Shown here one piece after another: positions 17,664 to 24,846 of a stretch of 64,000 nt of DNA. The DNA lies in assembly GCF_047946665.1 (NCBI RefSeq), contig NZ_CP172312.1, forward strand, positions 3,472,001 to 3,536,000, given 5' to 3'. A program made the position numbers and the translations under genes. Numbering within the stretch: position 1 is the stretch's first letter; every line of letters starts with the position of its first letter. The stretch is from Allohahella sp002354735. Its GTDB lineage: Bacteria; Pseudomonadota; Gammaproteobacteria; Pseudomonadales; Oleiphilaceae. The notes below the pieces were generated by a model. That model had not been told where the DNA came from. It saw nothing but the letters and a program-made list of their open reading frames with translations, and did not search any database.

Positions 17664-18899
17664 TCACGTCCGCGGCAGTTCATCCAGCCTCGACTGAAGG
17701 AAGGCACGCTCCGGCCCCTGCTGGCTCAGCATCAGTGCACGCTCATAGGCTGCTTTTGCTTCAGGGAAGCGCTTGAGGCGACGTAGCAGGTCCGCCTGGG
17801 CTGCGTAGGCGAGATGATAATTATCGAGTTCACTCCGGCTGAGCAGCGCCTCTATGCGGGCGAGCCCCTCGGCCGCTCCGAAGGCCATGGCGACGGCGAC
17901 CGCGTGGTTCAGCTCCACCACTGGCGAGGGATGCAGATGTAACAGAATGCCGTAGAGCCCAGCGATCTGCTGCCAATCCGTCTGGGCGTAAGTGGGCGCT
18001 TCGGCATGCAGGGCTGCGATTGCAGCCTGGATGGCATAAGTGCCGGGATTGCCTCCAGCAAGTGCCGGTTCGATGAGCTCGAGTCCAGCCTTAATCTGTT
18101 CCTGGTTCCATAGCGTCCGATCCTGCATTTCGAGGGTTATCAGGACGGCACCAGCCGAGCTCCTGGCGGCGCTGCGCGAGTGCTGCAACAGCATGAGTGC
18201 GAGCAGACCAGCTACTTCCCGCTCCGGCAGCAGATTGTAAAGCAGGCGACACAGCCGAATAGCCTCGTCGCACATGGACTGTCGCAGCACAGCGTCACCA
18301 CCTGATGCCGAATAGCCTTCGTTGAAGAGCAGATAGATCACGTGTAGCACAACCTGCAGCCGCCCAGGCATCTGCGTGTCGTCGGGCACTTCATAGGGAA
18401 TGCCCGACTGCCGGATCTTGTTCTTCGCCCGGACGATGCGCTGGGCGATAGTCGTCGGTTTTACGAGGAAGGCACTGGCGACTTCCTCAGTAGTGAGGCC
18501 GCACACTTCGCGGAGCGTCAGCGCGAGCTGCGCCTCCACGGCGAGTCCAGGATGACAACAGGTGAAGATCAGGCGAAGGCGATCATCCTCGATGTTGTTA
18601 TCGTCGTCTTCATCAGGCGCCATCTCGCCATCCTGCGCATCAAGCTGCAGTTGCGCAAGTGAGGCATCAAAGCGTGCCTTGCGGCGCAGCTGGTCAATGG
18701 CTTTGAAGCGCCCTGCAGAAATCAGCCAGGCGCGCGGATTCTGGGGAACGCCCTCCGTTGGCCACTGTCTGAGCGCTGCTGAGAAGGCATCCTGCAGCGC
18801 CTCTTCCGCAAGGGTGAAATCGCCAAGCAGGCGGATCAGGGTCGCCAGAATCCGCCGTGATTCCTGTTGATAAACCTGCTCCAGTATCTGCATCGGCAC
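17664..18899 (-). CDS. ECF42-type RNA polymerase sigma factor with TPR-like C-terminal extension
   Basis: 411 residues, much longer than a usual ECF factor. Sigma region 2 covers about 8-75 (LLGDFTLAEEALQDAFSAAL, RAWLISAGRFKAIDQLRR) and region 4 about 105-165 (LTTEEVASAFLVKPTTIAQR). The remaining 240 residues are helical repeats (DUF6596 then TPR-like: ELDNYHLAYAAQADLLRRLK). This layout and the downstream DGPF gene match group ECF42, whose members lack an anti-sigma gene and appear to be controlled by their own extension. The start is GTG 18899 or ATG 18893. Only 18 bases separate it from the upstream hybrid kinase, so cotranscription with a two-component system is likely, which is not the standard ECF42 context. 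Confidence 0.88.
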   Translation of the reverse strand: MPMQILEQVYQQESRRILATLIRLLGDFTLAEEALQDAFSAALRQWPTEGVPQNPRAWLISAGRFKAIDQLRRKARFDASLAQLQLDAQDGEMAPDEDDDNNIEDDRLRLIFTCCHPGLAVEAQLALTLREVCGLTTEEVASAFLVKPTTIAQRIVRAKNKIRQSGIPYEVPDDTQMPGRLQVVLHVIYLLFNEGYSASGGDAVLRQSMCDEAIRLCRLLYNLLPEREVAGLLALMLLQHSRSAARSSAGAVLITLEMQDRTLWNQEQIKAGLELIEPALAGGNPGTYAIQAAIAALHAEAPTYAQTDWQQIAGLYGILLHLHPSPVVELNHAVAVAMAFGAAEGLARIEALLSRSELDNYHLAYAAQADLLRRLKRFPEAKAAYERALMLSQQGPERAFLQSRLDELPRT

Positions 18900-18917
18900 A
18901 CCCGGCCTTGTTTTCGC

Positions 18918-21455
18918 TTAAGCCTCAGACGCAGCTTCCGCTGCAACTGGATCGTCCGCAAGGCGAATGAATCCTTCAATTACAGCACGCAGGCGGCTTG
19001 GCTTGAGAGGTTTGTGAAGTAATACGATAGACCGATCATTGATAGTGACACCTATATCACCGGAGACGATCAGAACAGGTATTTCACGTCCGAGACGCGC
19101 ACGAATCATATTGGCCAGTCCAAGACCATTATCGGTGCCAGGCAGCCGGAAATCGAGAACGAGAAAGTCTGGCTGCCATTGTTCATTGAGTGCCTGCAGC
19201 GCAGCAGGGGTCGATGCGACAGCGTGACAGTCCAGCCCCCAGTTCAATAGCAGCTGCTTGGTCGCCTTGCGCGCCAGATAGTCGTCATCGACCAGTAGCA
19301 CCCTTAGCTTCGAGGACTCCGTCCAGTCTGGGTTCAGATCATCCATCGAACGAGGTGTCAGTGTCTGCTCATGCACCACAGGCAGGCCAATTCGAAATTG
19401 GCAGCCAGCACCCGGCGCTGATTCCAGCGTGAGAGAAAACCCCATGACCTCGGTGAGACGTCGACAGAGCGCCAGCCCAAGCCCCATCCCCTTGCTGCGA
19501 TTTCGCTCGGGGTTGTGCAACTGATAGAAGGCTTCGAAGACCGGGCCCTGCTCATGGGCGGCTATCCCGATACCATTATCAGTGACCAGAATCTCACAGG
19601 CACTGCGTGCGCCGTTAGGCACGACCATAATGGTCAGCTGCGTACAGTTCGCATGTTGCACAGCGTTATCGACGAGTATCGAGAGGATCCGGAACATGAG
19701 CACAGGATCGGCATTTGCAGCCAGACCTTCGAGGCGTCCCGGCTCGAAAACGAGACTGACGCCGGCCTTGGTACACACGGGTCGCATGGTTTCGGTAAAG
19801 CTGAGTAATAACGGGCCGAGAGAAAGCGACTGCAACTCCGGCTCGAGCAAGTCGTTGTCCAGCTTTGATAGGTCGAACAGGGTGTCAATGAGATTGACGA
19901 GATCGGCGACCGCCTGCCGCACATAGCGACTAGTTTCCAGGAGGTCACCTGTTGATCGTTTGCCGGGTCGTGGCAAGCCTTCAGAAAGCAGAGCCAGCGC
20001 GTGCAGGGGCTGGCGGATATCGTGCGAAGCTGCCGCAAGGAAGCGTGCTTTCTCTTCGTTTGCCTGCTCAGCCTCCTGCTTGGCTTGCTGCAACTCTTCG
20101 AGGGCAAGTTCAAGCTCGGCCGTGCGCGCACTGACCTGCTGTTCGAGGGCCTCTGAAGTTTGTCGTTCCACTGCAAGCAGGCGGGCCTGCGTGGAGCGCG
20201 CCATGAGCTCATAGTCCAGCGCCCGCTGCTTCGCCTGCATCTTCGAGCGCCGCTGTAGCTTGACGCGCTCGCCTATCGACAGAAGAAATATCACTGATGA
20301 GGCGACGCTACCAACCAGCTGCAGATGCTCGGTATAGACCGTCATGGGGAGCCAGCCAAACTTGTTCAGCGTCAGCAGGATAGTGCCGATGAAGAAGATG
20401 ACGATGGCCGCGGAATAGTAGATCGCTGCCCACTGCTGCCGCACGCTGCTATAGATGCCGATCCAGACGCCGACGGCAACATAGGCGAGTGCCTTGACGA
20501 TGATGATCTGCCAGAACCAGTGCACCGGGATTGGGAAAATAACCATCGCCAGCCAGGTGGATGCAGACAGGCAGATCATGCTCGAGAGAATTCTGGTAGA
20601 GATGGAGCGATTGCCCCGCGTACGCATCTGTTCCCGCGTGAACAGAATGGCCGCCATCTCTGCAAGCGTTATGAACGTGAAGATGAGCGAGGTGGAATTC
20701 CACTGGCTGCCAAATATTGGCCATTGTGCACCCACACCCTGCAGGATGCCTTGCACGAGGGCGATACAGGCAATGAAGACGCTGTAGTAAGTGAGCGCGG
20801 CGTCTCGAAGCACACGGCCTACTACGAGTGAAATTGTCGCGAGAATGCCAAGTGCGCCGAGTGCGAAATGAAGCGCTGACAAGGTTGTCAGTTCACTCAG
20901 GAGATGAGTGCTATACGGAATGACTGACATCGGCGCCTGCGACGCCCATTCGGTTTCCATATAGAGGAAGAGGGTGTAACGTCGCTCTGCCTCGAGCGAA
21001 AGCGGCACTACGCTGAAGCGTCCGGGATAGCGCTGGTAAATCGCCGAGGTATCGAGTTCGATTAAACGGCCGGCCGGATGCTCCAGCCACCAGACCCGCA
21101 GCTTGTCGACATGGGTATTGTGCAGGACGGCTACCCACTCATCTACTGGCAGGTCTGCTGGCGTGAGTACGTCCGCTCTGAACCAGAACCCATGGCTGTT
21201 GAAGCCCTCATTGAAAGGGAAATTGTCCGGCGCATTCCAGGCGCTGACAGGCAGCGAACTGATTCTGCCTATGGACTGGTGCGGCGTATCCGGCAGGCTG
21301 AACAGGTAAGACGAAAGGTTGCCAGTTGTCACAGCATCCCGGCTCAACAGCAAGGACGGCTGCTCAGGATCAATACTGCTCAGCGCCTGCGCCAGTACCA
21401 TATTCGAGAACAAGTACAGCAGCATCAAACTGATGGCAGGATACAGCGCTGACAT
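18918..21455 (-). CDS. Hybrid sensor histidine kinase with 7TMR-DISM sensor and receiver domain
   Basis: 845 residues. Signal peptide, a 7TMR-DISMED2-like periplasmic carbohydrate-binding-type domain (about 35-165), seven membrane helices (about 185-390), a coiled coil (about 395-465), HisKA with His478 in ASHDIRQPLHAL, HATPase_c (VTDNGIGIAAHEQG and KGMGLGLALCRRL) and a C-terminal receiver with Asp768 in LVLDFRLPG and Lys in LLHKPLKPS. It should autophosphorylate and pass phosphate within itself. The start codon overlaps the upstream response regulator's stop by one base (TGATG), showing translational coupling and making the two likely partners. Confidence 0.92.
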   Translation of the reverse strand: MSALYPAISLMLLYLFSNMVLAQALSSIDPEQPSLLLSRDAVTTGNLSSYLFSLPDTPHQSIGRISSLPVSAWNAPDNFPFNEGFNSHGFWFRADVLTPADLPVDEWVAVLHNTHVDKLRVWWLEHPAGRLIELDTSAIYQRYPGRFSVVPLSLEAERRYTLFLYMETEWASQAPMSVIPYSTHLLSELTTLSALHFALGALGILATISLVVGRVLRDAALTYYSVFIACIALVQGILQGVGAQWPIFGSQWNSTSLIFTFITLAEMAAILFTREQMRTRGNRSISTRILSSMICLSASTWLAMVIFPIPVHWFWQIIIVKALAYVAVGVWIGIYSSVRQQWAAIYYSAAIVIFFIGTILLTLNKFGWLPMTVYTEHLQLVGSVASSVIFLLSIGERVKLQRRSKMQAKQRALDYELMARSTQARLLAVERQTSEALEQQVSARTAELELALEELQQAKQEAEQANEEKARFLAAASHDIRQPLHALALLSEGLPRPGKRSTGDLLETSRYVRQAVADLVNLIDTLFDLSKLDNDLLEPELQSLSLGPLLLSFTETMRPVCTKAGVSLVFEPGRLEGLAANADPVLMFRILSILVDNAVQHANCTQLTIMVVPNGARSACEILVTDNGIGIAAHEQGPVFEAFYQLHNPERNRSKGMGLGLALCRRLTEVMGFSLTLESAPGAGCQFRIGLPVVHEQTLTPRSMDDLNPDWTESSKLRVLLVDDDYLARKATKQLLLNWGLDCHAVASTPAALQALNEQWQPDFLVLDFRLPGTDNGLGLANMIRARLGREIPVLIVSGDIGVTINDRSIVLLHKPLKPSRLRAVIEGFIRLADDPVAAEAASEA

Positions 21456-22141
21456 CAGACCCAGCCAAGACGGATTCCCTTCACCACACAGGCCGTCCGG
21501 TTTGGCACCTGCATCTTCTGGAACAGTGCTCGCAGATGAGTCCGTAGCGTTGAATCCGAAATACCCAGTTCCTTGCAGATCTGACTGTTCTCAAGTCCGG
21601 TAGCGAGCTTCTGCAGAACCTCCAGCTCCCGCGAGGTGATGTCCTCCAGCGTTTCACCAGGGTTATGGCTGGATGGCCCTATCTCAAATGCCGTATCGCC
21701 AGCCAGCAGCCGGCTGCAAATCGACTCCAGGCAGGTGTCGTCACTCCGTTTGGAAATCAGCCCGAGCGCGCCACGACGCCGCGCCGTCTCTACTGCCAGA
21801 GCATCAACGGCCCCGGTAAGTATGGCAATGGGCTGCCAGATGCCTTCGTTCTGCAAATCGACCAGCAGATCCAGACCGTTTACATCGGGTAGATTGATGT
21901 CGAGAAAAACCAGGTCGAAGGGCTGGTGAGCCAGCAAGGGCCGAGCAGCCGAGCCGCTCGAGGCAACCTGTAGCCGGGCCCGCGGGAATATTCGATGTAT
22001 CGCCGATCGGAAGCCTTCGGCATACATTGGGTGGTCTTCTATCAGTAGAAAAGACAACACACCCTGCACAGGCTCGGTCATCAAGCGCTGGCGATCATCT
22101 TCTTGCTGAGGGGCATAAGCCTCGTGAACTGTCATATCCAA
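21455..22141 (-). CDS. LuxR/NarL-type response regulator
   Basis: 228 residues: receiver domain (about 28-145) with phospho-acceptor Asp81 in LVFLDINLPDVNG and Lys in LGLISKRSDD, then a LuxR-type helix-turn-helix (about 165-228; SRELEVLQKLATGLENSQIC, STLRTHLRALFQKM). It is the first gene of a minus-strand set coupled to the hybrid kinase by a one-base overlap. The N-terminal 25 residues before the receiver are Gln/Asp rich and may be partly untranslated if a later start is used. DNA-binding targets are unknown; the intergenic region shared with the divergent paralogue is an obvious candidate. Confidence 0.9.
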   Translation of the reverse strand: MDMTVHEAYAPQQEDDRQRLMTEPVQGVLSFLLIEDHPMYAEGFRSAIHRIFPRARLQVASSGSAARPLLAHQPFDLVFLDINLPDVNGLDLLVDLQNEGIWQPIAILTGAVDALAVETARRRGALGLISKRSDDTCLESICSRLLAGDTAFEIGPSSHNPGETLEDITSRELEVLQKLATGLENSQICKELGISDSTLRTHLRALFQKMQVPNRTACVVKGIRLGWV

Positions 22142-22328
22142 GTTCCTGATCCTGCCGCACTATTTTTTGTAAGGTTACTGAACGGCAATCATAAAGGCTT
22201 ATTCAAAGCCGGACCGGATAACGGTCACATTCCGATCACAGATATGCCTTATAGCCAATAGGCAGCGAGGACGCCTTCGCTATGATGTTCGCTCACGGAG
22301 ATGGCCTGACCCTGCCGTCGGGCTTGTA

Positions 22329-22964
22329 ATGCCGCTCAAGGATGAAGACGTGCCAATGATGAAACCGCTCCATTTCCTCCTCGTCGAGGATCAGCCCTTC
22401 TATGCTGACGGATTCCGTGCAGCACTCAGACGCAGAATTCCAGGGTCACTCATTGTACAGGTCACTCACTGCAATGAGGCAAAAACAGCACTCAAGAATC
22501 TTGATTTCGATCTCGTATTCGTTGATAGCCAGCTCAGATCTGGCAGCGTCTTCAACTTGCTGGACGAACTTCAGGAAAACCATCCGCAACTAGCGGTCGT
22601 GGTGCTTCTCGATCGACTCGATGCGTTCGTGCTTGAACGGGTGCGGATGTCTTTCGCCCGCGGCGCACTGTTGAAAAGCTGCACAGAGGACGAAATCGAA
22701 TCACTTTGCCGCACAATCACCTACGACCCCGCAACAGTTCACATGCCCACCGCTGCGCCAGCTGCAGATCTTGAAATGCTCACCGCACGAGAGGTCGATG
22801 TCCTAGAGAAGCTGGTGGAAGGCATAGACAACAGCCAGATCTGCCAGGCCTGCGGCATTTCCGGCTCCACTTTACGCACTCATCTTCGTCGGATGTTCAA
22901 AAAGCTTCATGTGACGAATCGCACTGCTTGTGTAGTCAAGGCCATGCGCCTCGGCTGGGTTTGA
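22329..22964 (+). CDS. LuxR/NarL-type response regulator, paralogue of the adjacent one
   Basis: 211 residues (the Met at 22353 is an alternative start that removes eight residues). The receiver has Asp in LVFVDSQLRSGS and Lys in GALLKSCTED, the C terminus a LuxR helix-turn-helix. The last 37 residues nearly match those of the divergent regulator (CGISGSTLRTHLRRMFKKLH against LGISDSTLRTHLRALFQKMQ, both ending in a shared RLGWV), so the two arose by duplication and may compete for or share sites. No kinase gene is adjacent on this strand, so it may be phosphorylated by the hybrid kinase at 18918-21455; this is inference. Confidence 0.88.
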   Translation: MPLKDEDVPMMKPLHFLLVEDQPFYADGFRAALRRRIPGSLIVQVTHCNEAKTALKNLDFDLVFVDSQLRSGSVFNLLDELQENHPQLAVVVLLDRLDAFVLERVRMSFARGALLKSCTEDEIESLCRTITYDPATVHMPTAAPAADLEMLTAREVDVLEKLVEGIDNSQICQACGISGSTLRTHLRRMFKKLHVTNRTACVVKAMRLGWV

Positions 22965-23169
22965 ACTGGTTCGTGTGATCAGGTCCACATCAGCACCTAT
23001 TTTTAATCGATTGTCGTCCAATCCGACGATGTTCTCTTAGGTGCAAGTACTTACCATCCGCCGCCAACGATAAAGTTCTGATTCTGGCCGCTGTTACCAG
23101 CCTTATGCTGAAACGACCTTGGCGTCTTTCGATCGCCAAAGCCGGTCGTGAAAAGGATGGAGTTTCAAA

Positions 23170-23769
23170 ATGGATTTGCTCGCACCGGATGCCATTCGAA
23201 CCGCCAGCATTTTTCTTCACCTCATCGGTCTGAGCCTTGGTGTGGGGGGCGCGCTCATGCTGGATGCGCTGATCTTCAAGTATTTCTACTGCGACAAAAT
23301 AACGAGCGAAAAGCTGGCAGTTTTTTCTTTCATGACTCGCGTCGTGAGCATTGGGCTCTTTCTGTTGTGGGCTTCCGGGCTGGCGTTTCTGGCGATTTAC
23401 TATGTTACCGATCCAGAACTACTCACCAATCAGAAGATCTGGGGCAAGGTCTTCATTGTGACCATGTTGACGATCAACGGCGTTATGCTGCATCGCAAGA
23501 TCTTTCCCATCCTGAGCCGCAACGTGGGCAAGCAGCTCTTCACCGATATCACCGTCGATGAGAAGGCCATGATGTTCGGCTTTGCGTCGGTATCCTTCGT
23601 TTCCTGGATCTTCCCGGTCTACCTGGGCGTCTCGAAATCCCTGAACTTCAATACTGGCATCGAAAATATTCTCGCGATGTACATGCTGTTCCTGAGCTGG
23701 ACATGTCTGGCGACCTACCTCGTCTACAAAACGGTTGTTTCCAGAATTCTTCTCACACCGAAGCGGTAG
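23170..23769 (+). CDS. Integral membrane protein, unrecognised
   Basis: 199 residues with about five hydrophobic helices (around 12-34, 55-80, 95-112, 138-158 and 172-192). Conserved-looking polar residues sit at helix ends: IFLHLIGLSLGVGG near the start and NGVMLHRKIFP in the middle, where His residues could ligate heme or metal. The architecture resembles small CopD/DUF2214-like membrane proteins, but I cannot assign the family. GGATGGAG lies just upstream of ATG 23170. It is 64 bases before the CBM2-YceI genes on the same strand and may be the membrane electron-transfer partner of that locus, which is speculative. Confidence 0.65.
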   Translation: MDLLAPDAIRTASIFLHLIGLSLGVGGALMLDALIFKYFYCDKITSEKLAVFSFMTRVVSIGLFLLWASGLAFLAIYYVTDPELLTNQKIWGKVFIVTMLTINGVMLHRKIFPILSRNVGKQLFTDITVDEKAMMFGFASVSFVSWIFPVYLGVSKSLNFNTGIENILAMYMLFLSWTCLATYLVYKTVVSRILLTPKR

Positions 23770-23833
23770 GCCCGGAGCAGTTAAAACGGCTTGTCGTAAT
23801 ACCAACACATCTGAAAGGGTTTGAAATTGCACC

Positions 23834-24841
23834 ATGAAATTTAAACACAGTCTATTGAGTGTTCTCCTGAGCGTTGCTGCCTCCGGCGGCGCGCTGGCAG
23901 GGCCGCTCTGCGAGGTCGACTACTCAATCCAGCACAGCTGGCCCACAGGCGCCACCCATCGCGTCAACGTAAGTTATTATGGTCCGGACGCCGATGCCTG
24001 GACGCTCGGATGGTCATTCCCGGGTCAGGAAAAGATCGAGTCGATTTATAACGCTACGGCCTCTCAGGATGGCGCCACGGTGCTGCTTCAGAGCGCCGGC
24101 TGGAACAGCAGGATAAGCAGCGGCAGTCGCCTTAACCTCGGCTTCAACGTGAGCCAGCCGAGCGGCGCAATCCCCACCAGCTTCAGTATGAACGGCAAAC
24201 CCTGCGCCGGTAGTGTCGACGAGCCGACAGATCCAACTGATCCCACAGATCCGACTGACCCGACCGATCCGACTGATCCACCCGCGACGACCGGAAACTG
24301 GCAGCTGGATGCCACCCAGTCCTATCTGAACTTTGTATCGACCAAGAAGCTGAACCTGGTGGAAACACATCGCTTCGATGGCCTGTCCGGATCAATCAGT
24401 GAAACTGGAGAAGCCACGCTGGTGATTGATATGGCGAGTGCCAACACCGGCATCGCCATCCGGGATCAGCGGCTGGACGAGCTCCTGTTCGAAGTCGCAC
24501 AGTTTCCCCGCGCAGTTGTCACACTGGACCTGGAAGATCAACTTGCGCCACTCCAGGCTATGGTGCCTGGCGAAAGTATGACGCGCGATGTCACTGCCCA
24601 GCTCGAACTTCATGGGCAGACGAAAGCGGTGCCCGCGAAGTTGAGGATTCAACGCCTGACCAACACGCGCTTTCTGGTCCAGAGTGCTTCTCCAGTCATC
24701 ATCAAGGCCGATGATTTCGATCTCGGCGCAGGCGTAGACGCACTCAAGCAGGTTGCCAGCCTCACGTCCATCAGCACTGCCGTGCCGGTGGATTTCGCCC
24801 TGTTTTTCGACGCGGATTACGCAACCCTTACGGAAGAGTGA
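23834..24841 (+). CDS. Secreted CBM2-YceI protein
   Basis: 335 residues. Signal peptide (ends GGALAG near residue 23), then a cellulose-binding-type CBM2 domain (about 24-120; conserved C-E-V-D-Y start, WTLGWSFPG, YN-like turn, ending MNGKPC), a Pro-Thr-Asp repeat linker (about 127-152), and a YceI-like lipocalin-fold domain (about 155-330; NWQLDATQSYLNFVSTKKLN). The two cysteines at the CBM2 ends would form the usual disulfide. YceI proteins bind long polyisoprenoid or other amphiphilic chains in the periplasm; coupling to a CBM2 suggests the binding module is held on a polysaccharide. The next gene repeats the same two domains and starts five bases after the stop. Confidence 0.85.
   Translation: MKFKHSLLSVLLSVAASGGALAGPLCEVDYSIQHSWPTGATHRVNVSYYGPDADAWTLGWSFPGQEKIESIYNATASQDGATVLLQSAGWNSRISSGSRLNLGFNVSQPSGAIPTSFSMNGKPCAGSVDEPTDPTDPTDPTDPTDPTDPPATTGNWQLDATQSYLNFVSTKKLNLVETHRFDGLSGSISETGEATLVIDMASANTGIAIRDQRLDELLFEVAQFPRAVVTLDLEDQLAPLQAMVPGESMTRDVTAQLELHGQTKAVPAKLRIQRLTNTRFLVQSASPVIIKADDFDLGAGVDALKQVASLTSISTAVPVDFALFFDADYATLTEE
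24227..24285 (+). repeat. Degenerate 9-base tandem repeat encoding Pro-Thr-Asp linker
   Basis: About six to seven copies of a 9-base unit resembling GATCCNACN code for the linker between the CBM2 and YceI domains. Third-position variation shows this is selected as protein rather than a recent slippage product. Confidence 0.8.
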
Positions 24842-24846
24842 GAAAC

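Noticed and set aside
22200..22290. Crp-type operator in the gap between the paralogous regulators
   Set aside because: Two TCACA elements occur (CACATTCCGATCACA) but as a direct repeat, not as the inverted TGTGA-N6-TCACA site.
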